A stretch of 64,000 nucleotides of DNA from Nostoc commune NIES-4072 (GTDB lineage Bacteria > Cyanobacteriota > Cyanobacteriia > Cyanobacteriales > Nostocaceae): positions 5,183,191-5,247,190 of the forward strand of contig NZ_BDUD01000001.1 of the NCBI RefSeq assembly GCF_003113895.1, read 5' to 3'. A program made the translations under genes and the position numbers. Each line of letters starts with the position of its first letter. The first letter of the stretch is position 1. Shown here piece by piece: positions 36,443 through 45,683 of the stretch. The notes under the pieces are model-generated. The model did no database searches. It was not told the DNA's origin and was given only the letters and a program-made list of their open reading frames with translations.

Positions 36443-36835
36443 GGGTTTGCTGATGCCTTTGTTTAACAAGCGCAAAAATTGCTTTACCCAATTTTACCGA
36501 AATTATGTAGTTTTGTGTAGCCATAGCCCATCATAGACATCGCATCTGGCGGGTGCTTTGCACTATCGCGTAGCGTCTTGAAAAGAGGGAAAGAATACTC
36601 CATGTAGCTAAGGTTACAGGAGACTGAAAATTACAATCAGATGGATAGCTTTAAAATTTCAATTATGTTGTGTAACTAATAGATTAGTATTTTGGAATAA
36701 GAACAAATGGTCTGTATCTAATAACCACATAATACTCACTTTGTCTCATTCCCGAAGTCAATTTGACCCCATTCAGCTTCTATGTATTACAGCACTTCAC
36801 CAAAGAGAGGTGATCTTTGTGCATTCCTGCAAACT
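36443..36835. other. Gene-free spacer
   Basis: TAGACATCGCATCT (36534-36547) matches 22306-22319, and GCGTAGCGTCTTG follows. No gene supported. Confidence 0.4.
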
Positions 36836-37015
36836 TCATCTAAGGATGTTGGTTTGGGGAGGTTCAATTTTGAAAGTCACTATTTCTGGTTTTCGCTCTT
36901 GCAAAAGGTGAATTAGTTTCTTTAGCGCTTCTTTACTCGTATCAGAGCTTTTAAAATCTGGCAAACTTAGCACTGTCGCACTAACCCTGCCATCTTGTTC
37001 ATTTTCAATCAGCAA
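36836..37015 (-). CDS. Small hypothetical protein or remnant, about 59 aa
   Basis: An open minus-strand frame ending in TGA at 36836-36838 with a TTG start at 37015 (a stop lies just upstream, so no ATG is available). The sequence reads LLIENEQDGRVSATVLSLPD, then FKSSDTSKEALKKLIHLLQE and ends EIVTFKIEPPQTNILR. This resembles small cyanobacterial proteins with a HicB-like strand-helix pattern, of about 60-75 aa, here shortened at the N-terminus by roughly the first strand. Possibly an antitoxin-type relic; no toxin gene is next to it. Confidence 0.45.
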   Translation of the reverse strand: MLIENEQDGRVSATVLSLPDFKSSDTSKEALKKLIHLLQERKPEIVTFKIEPPQTNILR

Positions 37016-37500
37016 TATCGTAACTTAACTTAGATACAGTTTTAGTCGGTGAAGCTTTCACAAATAAATTCATCAGGTTTTTTACTCAAGCTTTGGTATC
37101 GATCATAGCTCCCAACGCCGATGAATTATCACAATTATGGAACACAAGCTCTACGCTGAAGCCTAAGTATTCTCTAGTGCATAAAACTAAGCAATTTAAC
37201 CAGTTTAATTAAAATTCTTTTATATAAGGATATCTAAGTTTTCCCGGCTTAGATATCCATTAGCAACATAACCTAGAGTAAATAGACTATTAACTATACA
37301 CCTAATTCTCATTCTAATTTTGGTTTTTAATCTATTTCTTAAGATAGGTTTTAAATTCATCCTTAAGTATGATGAAAGCTGCATAAATTCACTGAAGTTT
37401 TGAAGGCAAATGCGTAAAATACACATGTTTTGTAGTGACGGATATATATGCGTTTATACATTTAGTAGGTGCATCACACTACGTTAACGCACCCTACTTT

Positions 37501-39150
37501 CTAAGACAATTTAGCAACGCTAGACTTTTCTAAACTCGCTACTAATTTCACTCCAAATTCTTCCTCAAATACTCCTTTTTTATAATCTAAGCTCCAAAGT
37601 TCTAAAGCACAATCATCATCAGTTTGAGATGGAAAAATCAGCAAATTGACCTGCTGAAATTGTTCATAATACTCACATTCGACTTGTGCGATCGCACCAA
37701 TTTGTCGTCTATCTAATGCCACTGCCAATCTTAAAATTGCACTCAATTGACTGACCATTTGTCGCTGGTGTTTATTCAGCAAAATTTGGGAATTTTCATG
37801 TTTTTTCTTGGGCGGCGATTTGCGATGATAACGCGCTAAATTAGCTATGATTTCAATCTCAGTTTCTGTATAACCGAGTAATTCACCATTGCGAATTAGA
37901 TAGTAAGAGTGCTTGTGGTGAGACGAATGGCTGACATAATGACCGCAATTGTGTAATATCGCAGCTGCCCACAGCAATTGTCGTTCATCTGATCCCCAGT
38001 GGTGTAACGTACCTTGAGTTTGGTCAAATAAACTCCCGGCAAATTTTGCCACGCGATCGCTGTATTCTAAATTGACGTGGTATTTATTAGCAATTTTTAA
38101 AACATTCCGTTCTCGAATTGAACTTTGGTAGCGCAGCTTATCTTCAATTAAACCGTGGGTTAGCATCCAGTCTACGATTACGCCTTCCCGCAAGGAACGC
38201 TCACAAACTGTTATCGATTCCCTACCCAAAAGGGTCATTGCTTCCTGTAATATAACTGCACCAGCGAGTATAACTTCAGCCCGCTTCTCTGGCATACCGG
38301 GAATCGCAGCCCTTTCTGAGTAACTCTGTTTCCGCAAGCGATTGACCAACTCTTGCAAGTCTTTAAGACTGAACTGGTAGCCATTGAGAATCGAAGGAAT
38401 AACACCCGACTTTTCTCGTGCATTAATCATCGCCAGGGTTTCAATTGTGCCAGATGTACCTACCAAACGGGGAGATTCCCCAAACTCTAGGTTTACTAAT
38501 ACCTCATCCACGGAACGTTCTAACATCCCGCGTGCATAAGCTTGCAGGTGTTGAAACTCAGTGTTGCTGATGGGATCAGTGCTAATTAATTCGCTAGTAA
38601 GTCGCACTGCACCGACTTTGGTACTGGTGAGAGTCCGTGCTTGGTGACTATCGCCCAAAATTAACTCTGTAGAACCACCGCCAATATCAATAATAGTATG
38701 GGGCTGGTTGTTAAATTCCATCCCCGACAGCACACCAAGGTAGATTCGTCGCGCTTCTTCTTGACCAGAAATCAAGTCAACGCTTAAACCTAACTCCGTT
38801 TTTACTCTGTGCAAAAAATCTTTACCATTGGGGGCTTCCCGCACAGCGCTAGTTGCCACAGCAATGATACTTTCAGCATTGCTAGTTTTAGCAACTTCTT
38901 GGAAGCGTCCTAAAGCAGCGATCGCCTTTTCAATTATCTCTGCTTTTAGTTCCCCAGTCTTAAGATTGCGATCGCCTAATCTTACAGTTTCTTTTTCTCT
39001 AGCGATAATGCTGAAAGCTGGTAATGTGGGATCAATCTTGACTACTACCATGTGTAGAGAATTTGTTCCCAGGTCAATGGCAGCAATAATCCGGTCTTGC
39101 TTAGGTGGTTGAGTTGGAACACTCTCCCAGCTAGAAGCTAAATTCAGCAT
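37501..39150 (-). CDS. ppx: Exopolyphosphatase/pppGpp phosphatase (Ppx/GppA)
   Basis: 549 aa. N-terminal ASKHA domains: IAAIDLGTNSLHMVVVKI (phosphate loop), SAVREAPNG, IDIGGGSTELIL and GTIETLAMI, as in Ppx/GppA. The C-terminal ~210 residues are the HD-like domain (HNCGHYVSHSSHHKHSYYLI). It releases phosphate from polyphosphate chains and may cleave pppGpp; the two activities cannot be separated from sequence. It is divergent from ubiA (about 570 bases apart). Confidence 0.93.
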   Translation of the reverse strand: MLNLASSWESVPTQPPKQDRIIAAIDLGTNSLHMVVVKIDPTLPAFSIIAREKETVRLGDRNLKTGELKAEIIEKAIAALGRFQEVAKTSNAESIIAVATSAVREAPNGKDFLHRVKTELGLSVDLISGQEEARRIYLGVLSGMEFNNQPHTIIDIGGGSTELILGDSHQARTLTSTKVGAVRLTSELISTDPISNTEFQHLQAYARGMLERSVDEVLVNLEFGESPRLVGTSGTIETLAMINAREKSGVIPSILNGYQFSLKDLQELVNRLRKQSYSERAAIPGMPEKRAEVILAGAVILQEAMTLLGRESITVCERSLREGVIVDWMLTHGLIEDKLRYQSSIRERNVLKIANKYHVNLEYSDRVAKFAGSLFDQTQGTLHHWGSDERQLLWAAAILHNCGHYVSHSSHHKHSYYLIRNGELLGYTETEIEIIANLARYHRKSPPKKKHENSQILLNKHQRQMVSQLSAILRLAVALDRRQIGAIAQVECEYYEQFQQVNLLIFPSQTDDDCALELWSLDYKKGVFEEEFGVKLVASLEKSSVAKLS

Positions 39151-39285
39151 CTAGTTTTCTCTCTTTATAAGAAATGATGGCAAACAGTGGTCTGTCGGGG
39201 TAGCTGACACTGATATTTGTTGCAACATACTTACTCAAACTGAGTAGTGTTAGCGGATAGCTAAGGTTTAGCTCGTACTTAGTAC

Positions 39286-39405
39286 TAGACCTATTGCAAA
39301 AGTCCCTAACACCCCACCCCCAACCCCTCCCCGCTCTTCGGGAGGGAGACAAAGCGTAGCTTTGACAGGGTGGGGTTCTTGTTTTTGATTTATGCAAGAG
39401 GTCTA
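39286..39405. repeat. MITE-like element, 120 bp, TIR TAGACCTnTTGCA
   Basis: TAGACCTATTGCAAAAGTC on the left is inverted on the right (complement TAGACCTCTTGCATAAATC, three mismatches). The interior ACACCCCACCCCC...GACAGGGTGGGGT forms a long hairpin. Together with STRRs (39589-39620 and 39662-39719) it fills the ppx-ubiA spacer 39151-39720. Confidence 0.75.
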
Positions 39406-39661
39406 CTGAGTAAATTAAAAAATACTCAGTACTCTTCATCTTTGGTCGAGGGTAACTGAGCTAAGTATATTCGCCCTACTGCTTCTAACTGCACTGACTA
39501 TTTAAAGATATTTTAAAGTTGCCACTTGAGGTTATGTTTTTACAAATAACAAATAACGTTATTCTATAGATGTAAAGAAGTGTGAATTAGGGAATAGGGA
39601 GTAGGGAGTAGGGAATAAAAACTAAAGAAAAGTTTTCTTAATACGCAATCCTAAATATAAT

Positions 39662-39719
39662 ACCCTCTCCGCACTCCCTATACCCTACTCCCCACTCCCC
39701 ATTCCCCACTCCCCACTCT
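39662..39719. repeat. STRR, CCCCACTCC-type tandem, upstream of ubiA
   Basis: A run of CCCTA/CCCCACT units ends immediately before the ubiA start codon. An inverted relative (GGGAATAGGGAGTAGGGAGT) is at 39589-39620. Such placement leaves no room for a standard ribosome binding site. Confidence 0.75.
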
Positions 39720-39720
39720 T

Positions 39721-40602
39721 ATGTTAAGGACGCCAGAACGCCCCCAGCAACCAGTTTGGCTTGTAATTGTCCGGCTTTTGCGCTGGCATAAACCAGAAGG
39801 ACGGTTAATTTTAATGATTCCTGCCCTTTGGGCTGTGTTTTTGGCAGCTTCTGGGAAACCGCCTTTACCTCTGGTTGGTGTGATTATATTAGGTACTCTG
39901 GCTACGAGTGCCGCCGGATGTGTAGTCAATGATTTGTGGGATCGGGATATTGATCCAGAAGTAGAGAGAACACGCGATCGCCCCCTCGCTTCTCGCGCCT
40001 TATCTGTGAAAGTTGGGATTGTAGTTGCGATCGTATCCTTAGCATGTGCAGCTATCCTGGCATTTTATCTAAACCCCTTGAGTTTCTGGTTATGCGTAGC
40101 AGCAGTGCCAGTAATTGTGCTTTATCCAGGTGCAAAGCGGGTGTTTCCTGTACCGCAACTGGTGCTTTCCATCGCTTGGGGTTTCGGCGTGTTGATTAGC
40201 TGGAGTGCAGTCACACAAACCATCTCCCAACCAACTTGGTTACTTTGGGGTGCGACTGTACTATGGACATTGGGATTTGATACAGTTTATGCTATGAGCG
40301 ACAAGGAAGACGATCGCCGCATTGGTATTAATTCTAGCGCCCTATTTTTTGGGAATTATGCCCCTGTAGCTATTGGAATTTTCTTTGCTGGCACAATCTT
40401 GTTATTGGCTTGGTTAGGTGTACTCATACATCTGCACTTAGCCTTCTGGATTAGCCTTGCAGTTGCTACTATTGGATGGGTTTGGCAGTCTGTGCGATTA
40501 ACACAGCGAGACTTACCTAATCCTGTTTATGGTGAAATGTTCCGGCAAAACGTCTGGATTGGTTTTATTTTACTTGCTGGGATGATTGCTGGCTCTTTTT
40601 AA
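39721..40602 (+). CDS. ubiA: 4-hydroxybenzoate solanesyltransferase (UbiA family)
   Basis: 293 aa, about nine membrane spans. First Asp-rich motif NDLWDRDID (about residues 70-78) and second DKEDD after a membrane loop (SDKEDDRRIG) define the UbiA prenyltransferases. The N-terminus LLRWHKPEGRLILMIPALWA and C-terminus typical of the cyanobacterial slr0926 class, which attaches solanesyl diphosphate to 4-hydroxybenzoate on the way to plastoquinone. It acts in the cytoplasmic or thylakoid membrane. Start at 39721 follows an STRR without visible Shine-Dalgarno. Confidence 0.92.
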   Translation: MLRTPERPQQPVWLVIVRLLRWHKPEGRLILMIPALWAVFLAASGKPPLPLVGVIILGTLATSAAGCVVNDLWDRDIDPEVERTRDRPLASRALSVKVGIVVAIVSLACAAILAFYLNPLSFWLCVAAVPVIVLYPGAKRVFPVPQLVLSIAWGFGVLISWSAVTQTISQPTWLLWGATVLWTLGFDTVYAMSDKEDDRRIGINSSALFFGNYAPVAIGIFFAGTILLLAWLGVLIHLHLAFWISLAVATIGWVWQSVRLTQRDLPNPVYGEMFRQNVWIGFILLAGMIAGSF

Positions 40603-40613
40603 AATGAAGCTTA

Positions 40614-40711
40614 TATCAAGTTCGGGTAATTAGTTATACTCCACCCCTAGCCTCTCTCCGGAGGCGGGGTGGGGTTATTAAGGTTTAATAAGTAATAAAG
40701 CGGACATGATA
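40614..40711. repeat. Dispersed hairpin repeat (GGGGTGGGG type)
   Basis: ACTCCACCCC...GAGGCGGGGTGGGGT forms a stem, followed by TTATTAAGG...GCGGACATGAT, which matches (reverse) 3199-3260. It follows the ubiA stop and may act as its terminator. Confidence 0.55.
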
Positions 40712-40763
40712 TTACTTCTAAGTAGAAGCAAATGCGTGTCTACAACTGAAACAAAAAATATTT

Positions 40764-41543
40764 ATGAGTTTTTGTATGCGTACATTCTTTGATTGTTTTA
40801 CTTCCTTATTTCAGTATCTACGTACTTGGACAGCAATAGGTCTGCTAGTTTTGGTTGTTACCTGGTCATTTCCTGCACAAGCTGCTAGCCGCATTGATCC
40901 GCAGTTAGAACAGCAAGTATTACAAGTTATCCGCGAACATCCAGAGGTAATTATCGAATCTGTTCAAGCCTATCAACAGCAACAACAACAGAAAGTCAAG
41001 CAAGAACAGGAAGGATTTTTACAGAATTTAAAGACAAATCCTCAAACCGTGATTGGTGACTCTCCCACCACAGGTTCAACTAAATCAAAAACTTTGCTAA
41101 TAGAATTTTCAGATTTTCAATGTCCCTACTGTGCTGAAGCGCATAAAACATTGAAAGAATTGTTAGCAAAATATCCAGATAAGATAAGATTAGTTTACAA
41201 GAATTTACCGTTGGTTTCAATTCATGCTGAAGCATTGCCAGCTGCAACAGCAGCTTGGGCGGCATATCAGCAAGGCAAATTCTGGGAATATCATGATGCG
41301 CTATTTACTAATCAAAAGCAACTAGGTAAGGCGTTATATTTAGAGATTGCTAAAAAACTCAATCTAGATTTGGGTAAATTTAAACGCGACCTTACTCTTG
41401 CTAATCCCGCAATTACAAAAGATATTCAACTAGCTGAGAAATTGGCTGTTTCTGGCACACCTTTTTTTGTAATTAATAGTCCAACTTTTTCAGGAGTGGT
41501 GCAGCTAGCAGATATCGAAAATATATTGACTAGTGCTAAGTAA
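40764..41543 (+). CDS. Exported DsbA-family thiol oxidoreductase
   Basis: 259 aa. Signal peptide or anchor LLVLVVTWSFPAQA (about residues 27-40). A helical Gln-rich stretch (QAYQQQQQQKVKQEQEG) is followed by the thioredoxin-fold with CPYC (Cys120, Cys123) in FSDFQCPYCAEAH and cis-Pro in SGTPFFVIN. YKNLPLVSIHAEALPAATAA is typical of the DsbA/DsbG/BdbD group. It should form or shuffle disulfides in the periplasm or lumen. Spacing and no neighbour suggests a single gene. Confidence 0.93.
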   Translation: MSFCMRTFFDCFTSLFQYLRTWTAIGLLVLVVTWSFPAQAASRIDPQLEQQVLQVIREHPEVIIESVQAYQQQQQQKVKQEQEGFLQNLKTNPQTVIGDSPTTGSTKSKTLLIEFSDFQCPYCAEAHKTLKELLAKYPDKIRLVYKNLPLVSIHAEALPAATAAWAAYQQGKFWEYHDALFTNQKQLGKALYLEIAKKLNLDLGKFKRDLTLANPAITKDIQLAEKLAVSGTPFFVINSPTFSGVVQLADIENILTSAK

Positions 41544-41602
41544 ATTGGTGTGTTTGAAAATAGCCTCTCATTGTTTCAATAGCTAGGCATTAATAAATTA
41601 AA

Positions 41603-41666
41603 GTTTGTAGTAAGGACTTTAGTCCTGATAAGCCTTGCTACGAGCGATGAATCGCTCACTACGAAC
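41603..41666. repeat. Inner-element copy of the 35291 repeat
   Basis: GTTTGTAGT (41603-41611) is inverted as ACTACGAAC (41658-41666), with AAGGACTTTAGTCCT and GAGCGATGAATCGCTC palindromes between. It shares the layout of 35291-35345 but lacks the outer ~33-bp repeats. Located between two convergent genes. Confidence 0.8.
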
Positions 41667-41762
41667 TAAGATTTTATTGTATCACCTTAAAAGGGGTTTG
41701 CTCTAGTTCCCTCCTTTTAAGGAGGGTTAGGGATGATCAAGTCTTAACTCAAGGGTATTACT

Positions 41763-42206
41763 TTAGTCTTTAAAATTCTCTTTTTGATGCTCGAAATATT
41801 TCTTCTGTAATTCCTCTGGAATGGGAATAGGACGACTATTTTGTAAACTAACAAAAGCCCCTTTTTGGGTAGCTACTGCTGCTAACTTATTGTTAGATAA
41901 AATTTCAGCTTGCACAGTCCACTTCAACCGTCCTAAATTACTCACCCATAAACGTCCAATTACTTGATCAATAATCTTTATCGGACGTTTATATTCAATT
42001 TCAGTTCCAGCTAAAACAGGCGCATATCCTTGCTCAATTTGTTGATTCAGTTGGCAGTGTTCATCTAAAAACTTTAAACGTAAATCCTCTAGCCATCTGA
42101 TATAGACAATATTACTTACGATTCCCATAAAATCAATGTCGTATGTTTTCACAGGAATTTCTAATACTACTTCTAATGGTCTGTGCAAATTATTATTTAG
42201 TAGCAT
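41763..42206 (-). CDS. Hotdog-fold acyl-CoA/ACP thioesterase (4HBT)
   Basis: 147 aa. The 4HBT signature YDIDFMGIVSNIVYIRWLED places the catalytic Asp region near residue 25, followed by VLAGTEIEYKRPIKIIDQVI and a strand TVQAEIL. Cytoplasmic; likely a YbgC-type thioesterase for acyl-CoA or acyl-ACP. Its start overlaps the end of the TetR gene by 14 bases, so it is translated from the same mRNA, which suggests the regulator controls its own thioesterase operon. Confidence 0.88.
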   Translation of the reverse strand: MLLNNNLHRPLEVVLEIPVKTYDIDFMGIVSNIVYIRWLEDLRLKFLDEHCQLNQQIEQGYAPVLAGTEIEYKRPIKIIDQVIGRLWVSNLGRLKWTVQAEILSNNKLAAVATQKGAFVSLQNSRPIPIPEELQKKYFEHQKENFKD

Positions 42207-42825
42207 TATTTTCTATCTCATGATTTTTGCCATACATTCTCAGGTGAGTCTCTAAATGTTCATTCAGGTGATTAATGACTCTGTGCATGTGAATTGAATC
42301 TCCATAAAGCTTGCTCATCATTACTGCTCCTTCTAATGTTGCAATTATGATAGTAGCGATTTCATCAGCACTCACTTCAGAGCGAATTTCACCCTTTTTA
42401 ATTCCCGTTTCAACAATTCGACGAATCAGATGCAGCCAAGAATTCATCGCTTGTTGAGCGCGTTCCCGCAACGCCGGATGAGCATCATCACTTTCCACAG
42501 CAGTATTCAGCAGTGGACATCCTCCCTTGATAGGTGGATTTTCTGTGAAGCTACTAAATATGCCAATGATTGCTTGTAGGCGTTCTACAGCGTGGCGTTT
42601 GCTTCGTAATGCAAATCTAGTATGCTGGTGGATGCGAGCGATCGCAAAGTCAAAAGCCTGTAGCGCTAGATCATCTTTGCTTTGGAAGTGATTGTAAATT
42701 CCTCCTTTCTGCAATCCCGTAACACGCATGATGTCTGACATTGATGAGCCTGCATATCCCTGTTGGTTAAACAGTTCGGCTGCTTGGTGGAGAATTCTGC
42801 TTTTTGTCTCTTCGCCTTTGGACAT
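42193..42825 (-). CDS. TetR/AcrR-family transcriptional regulator
   Basis: 210 aa. HTH at about residues 28-50 (SSMSDIMRVTGLQKGGIYNHF) with the preceding AAELFNQQGYAG helix. The remaining ~150 residues form an unspecific TetR ligand domain (FFTENPPIKGGCPLLNTAVESDD is typical of the NemR/AcrR-like group with a Cys-containing loop). First gene of a two-gene operon with the thioesterase; autoregulation is likely and a candidate operator lies at 42917. Confidence 0.92.
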   Translation of the reverse strand: MSKGEETKSRILHQAAELFNQQGYAGSSMSDIMRVTGLQKGGIYNHFQSKDDLALQAFDFAIARIHQHTRFALRSKRHAVERLQAIIGIFSSFTENPPIKGGCPLLNTAVESDDAHPALRERAQQAMNSWLHLIRRIVETGIKKGEIRSEVSADEIATIIIATLEGAVMMSKLYGDSIHMHRVINHLNEHLETHLRMYGKNHEIENNATK

Positions 42826-42916
42826 TACAGCGATTTCTAGATGAATGGACTATGAGGAGTGGGAAGTGGGGAGTAAGGTAATTTATTGAATTGAAAATTG
42901 CTGTAAATAAAATATT

Positions 42917-42930
42917 ACCGACCGAATGGT
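42917..42930. promoter_or_regulatory. Candidate TetR operator
   Basis: ACCGACCGAATGGT resembles one arm of the ACCGACCGGTCGGT-type sites bound by TetR regulators, with the second half degenerate. It is about 90 bases upstream of the TetR start. Inference only. Confidence 0.3.
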
Positions 42931-43013
42931 TTGTTTAAACTTAGCGCGATAAGTGCTTTAAAGTCAAGTATTTTTCAGCGCTGAGTTCTTAACTACGCAT
43001 TGGGCATTATTAT

Positions 43014-43074
43014 TCTCCCCCTACCTCCCCTGCTCCCCACTCCCACTCCCCACTCCCCACTCCCCACTCCCTCT
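43014..43074. repeat. STRR, CCCCACTCC tandem
   Basis: C-rich run with CCCACTCCCCACTCC units on the plus strand in the spacer 42826-43604. ORFs across it on either strand (such as 42993-43241) are repeat artefacts. Confidence 0.8.
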
Positions 43075-43142
43075 TTATCCAGATATTTCGCAAGATACAA
43101 CACGAATACGCTGGACGTTTGTTCATGCTTACAAGTAAAATA

Positions 43143-43183
43143 CGGTAAGTGCATCGCCTTACCGGTTTTTACATGTAAAACCG
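43143..43183. other. Two overlapping hairpins
   Basis: CGGTAAG (43143-43149) can pair with CTTACCG (43158-43164). The adjacent CGGTTTTTACATGTAAAACCG (43163-43183) is itself a near-perfect palindrome sharing CG with the first, so the two folds compete. No gene or U-tract explains it. About 420 bases before the TSUP start. Confidence 0.4.
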
Positions 43184-43604
43184 CAAAAAACCAGTTATAA
43201 GTTGAATTTAGCAGAGCAACTGACCCATAAGCAGTTATCACAGCCTGTTTCAGCTAAATGCCAGTTGTCATGCTACCAAAAACTTCCAGACAGGTTTTAA
43301 GTTGTCCAGGGATCGTCTGCCCTAACTTTTAGCTGGATAACCTTTGTGTAACTCATCCCTAGAGAAACACAATAACTTGCCATCACTGGCTCTGTCTACG
43401 ACTGGGCTATAGTTTGGCACAATTGCTGCTCTCTAACAGTGAAGCTTTAGCTGATTTTCGGTTATAGCTGCTCGTAGTTAAGTCAGTGAACAGTTATTAA
43501 GGCTTTGTTTGGAGATTTAAACCCTATGTTGCTCACTTAATAAAAGTGAGAGACTCAACAAGACTTTGATAACTCATAACTGATTGTTGAAACCCCCGAA
43601 AAGT

Positions 43605-44402
43605 ATGGAATATTTATTACTACCGTTCTTAAGCTTTTTTGTCGGTATCATCGTTGGTTTGACGGGAATTGGCGGAGCCTCTCTCATCACCCCCATGTTA
43701 ATTTTTGTTTTTCAAGTTCCGCCTTCTATCGCTGTGAGTTCTGATGTTGTGGCTGCCACATTGATGAAGATTGTTGGTAGCGTCAAACATTGGGAACAGA
43801 AAACCCTTGACACAACAGTTGTTAAATGGCTGGCATTTGGGAGTGTTCCAGGCTCACTGTTCGGCGTAGGGATTTTGCACTTTCTTAAACGTACAGGTGA
43901 GTATAGCCTAGATAACATCTTGCTGCGTTTGCTTGGTGTGATGATTTTGCTAGTCACGGTATTAGCACTAGTGCAATTGCTGCTATTAACTTTTTTCCCC
44001 AAATTTAATTTACCCGAACTGCCAAAATTAGACTTAGAAACTAACTCTGGTCGGTGTGTAACAATCACCTTGGGAGCAATTTTAGGCTGTTTGGTTGGTT
44101 TAACTAGCGTCTCATCAGGTTCAATGTTTGCCCTGGTGCTAATTGGATTTTTCCGGCTTGATGCACGGAAGTTAGTAGGTACAGATATTTCACACGCAGC
44201 AATTTTACTGCTGTTTACTGCTCTCGGACACCTCAGCCTGGGAACAGTTGATTGGAGTCTGGTAGTACCTATATGGCTAGGCTCTGTTCCAGGGGTGTTA
44301 GTAGGCGCTAAAATCTGCCAAGTAGCTCCGCAACGCCCACTACGGTTTATCATTTATACCATCTTAATGATGGTGAGTTGGAAATTAGTTCATCAGGTTT
44401 GA
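43605..44402 (+). CDS. TSUP/TauE-SafE family exporter
   Basis: About 265 aa from the ATG at 43605 (MEYLLLPFLSFFVGI); the ORF upstream start is a TTG. Family repeats: GIIVGLTGIGGASLITPML and GCLVGLTSVSSGSMFALVL, with about eight membrane spans. Only distantly similar to the 23498 protein and lacking a DUF1634 partner, so a different substrate is likely. Monocistronic, converging with the exported hypothetical gene. Confidence 0.9.
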   Translation: MEYLLLPFLSFFVGIIVGLTGIGGASLITPMLIFVFQVPPSIAVSSDVVAATLMKIVGSVKHWEQKTLDTTVVKWLAFGSVPGSLFGVGILHFLKRTGEYSLDNILLRLLGVMILLVTVLALVQLLLLTFFPKFNLPELPKLDLETNSGRCVTITLGAILGCLVGLTSVSSGSMFALVLIGFFRLDARKLVGTDISHAAILLLFTALGHLSLGTVDWSLVVPIWLGSVPGVLVGAKICQVAPQRPLRFIIYTILMMVSWKLVHQV

Positions 44403-44449
44403 CAGGACTTGATAATAGAGTTTGTTTAGTTGTAAAAGCTTTTCGCTGC

Positions 44450-45490
44450 TCACTCATTCTCCAAAAAGACAGCACCCAGATTAGGTGCAACTAAATCTAT
44501 TCCTCCGTTCGTTCCAGTATTCGTAGGAAAACAAGAATTAGCGACATTTAGCAGTGTTTTCGGAGTGCAAGTAACATCAGGGGCAAACAGCGAGTAGCCG
44601 TAGACTTTTTTCCCCTGTGACACGAGTTCGTCGGTGCAAATCAGAAGACCTCCTAAAACTTGGTTCGGTGGAATAGTGAGTGCAGGGTTTGTGGGAATTC
44701 CACTATTATTTTTGGCAGCATTATTTAGGAAATAATATTGTGGAATCGGGTCTTGTAACGGTGTTTTACCCCAGGTGGAAGCTGCGACCACGTAAATGGG
44801 GCCGTAGGAAGTGGGATTTCCATGTTTATCCACACTTGTAATTGCCGCAATCCCGAAACCATCGTGTCCAGTAGGTAATCCACGCTCGAAGACGGTAAAG
44901 CGAATTTTATTACTTGCCTTCACAGGTCTAACAAGTACAAAGTCAAGCCGCTCGATACTAGCGTTACCGTTGTAAAGTGTGCCGTTTAAATTTGCACCTG
45001 TGTTAGTAAAAACGTTATCTGGGCCTGCCAAGATATTGTTGATACTAAACAGCGTTTTTTCTGGAAGTGGGCCCAAACTGAGAAAGTTAAAGGTATTAGA
45101 GGAAGAGTCAAAACTGCCTTGGTAGTAAGCTAGCTTTCTATCATCTGTAGCAGGGTTACGGCGAATCTGCACAACAGCAGGGATGGATTTAAATGTTGTG
45201 CTACCTTCTATGGTGGTTAATCCTGTAATTGATTGAATTTGCCCCCCGAAGTTGAGAGTAAAAGTCTTGCCTGCAAATTCACTGTCACCTGCAACGTTGG
45301 TAATAGATATAGTAGGAAACGAAGCAGTATCGGTAGTGATTGAAGTGATATCTTGTCCGATTATCTGTGCTTGTGCTGAAGTAAAGCACAAAAACGGGGC
45401 GATTGTTGAAATCAGACAAAAAACAGATTGAATGCTTGGGCGAAAATGGATAGAATTACACACAATTGCATGTATAAAGGAGTATTGCAT
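44450..45490 (-). CDS. Exported hypothetical protein, 346 aa
   Basis: Signal peptide MQYSFIHAIVCNSIHF...FLCFTSAQAQ (cut about residue 42). The mature part is rich in Thr/Ser/Asn/Gly and beta-strand-like, with two possible disulfide pairs near the end (CTDELVSQGKK...VTCTPK; NSCFPTNTG). I recognise no family. Likely a secreted or surface protein. It is separated from the CadD gene downstream of its start by an AT-rich ~190-bp gap. Confidence 0.75.
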   Translation of the reverse strand: MQYSFIHAIVCNSIHFRPSIQSVFCLISTIAPFLCFTSAQAQIIGQDITSITTDTASFPTISITNVAGDSEFAGKTFTLNFGGQIQSITGLTTIEGSTTFKSIPAVVQIRRNPATDDRKLAYYQGSFDSSSNTFNFLSLGPLPEKTLFSINNILAGPDNVFTNTGANLNGTLYNGNASIERLDFVLVRPVKASNKIRFTVFERGLPTGHDGFGIAAITSVDKHGNPTSYGPIYVVAASTWGKTPLQDPIPQYYFLNNAAKNNSGIPTNPALTIPPNQVLGGLLICTDELVSQGKKVYGYSLFAPDVTCTPKTLLNVANSCFPTNTGTNGGIDLVAPNLGAVFLENE

Positions 45491-45683
45491 AACACAGCTT
45501 CTAATTAGGTGAAACTATTATATTGATGCCATACCTCGTCTAGGTTAAGAATTAGTAAACAAAAAGTTTTTTTTGAAGAAAGAACACGAACAGTTTTGTG
45601 CGTATTTCTATGAAAAACTTTAGATTTTAGATTAGGGTTTTCATCATTTAATCCCAAATCCAGCATCCAAAATCCAACATTGA

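Noticed and set aside
39131..39439. 102-aa minus ORF upstream of ppx
   Set aside because: Consists of the 120-bp element and flanking AT-rich sequence; no ribosome site and no protein-like conservation.
42993..43241. 82-aa minus and 66-aa plus ORFs in the TSUP upstream spacer
   Set aside because: Both run through the CCCCACTCC STRR (GSGEWGVGVGSRGGRG and PLLPTPTPHSPLPTP), which is open in several frames by composition.
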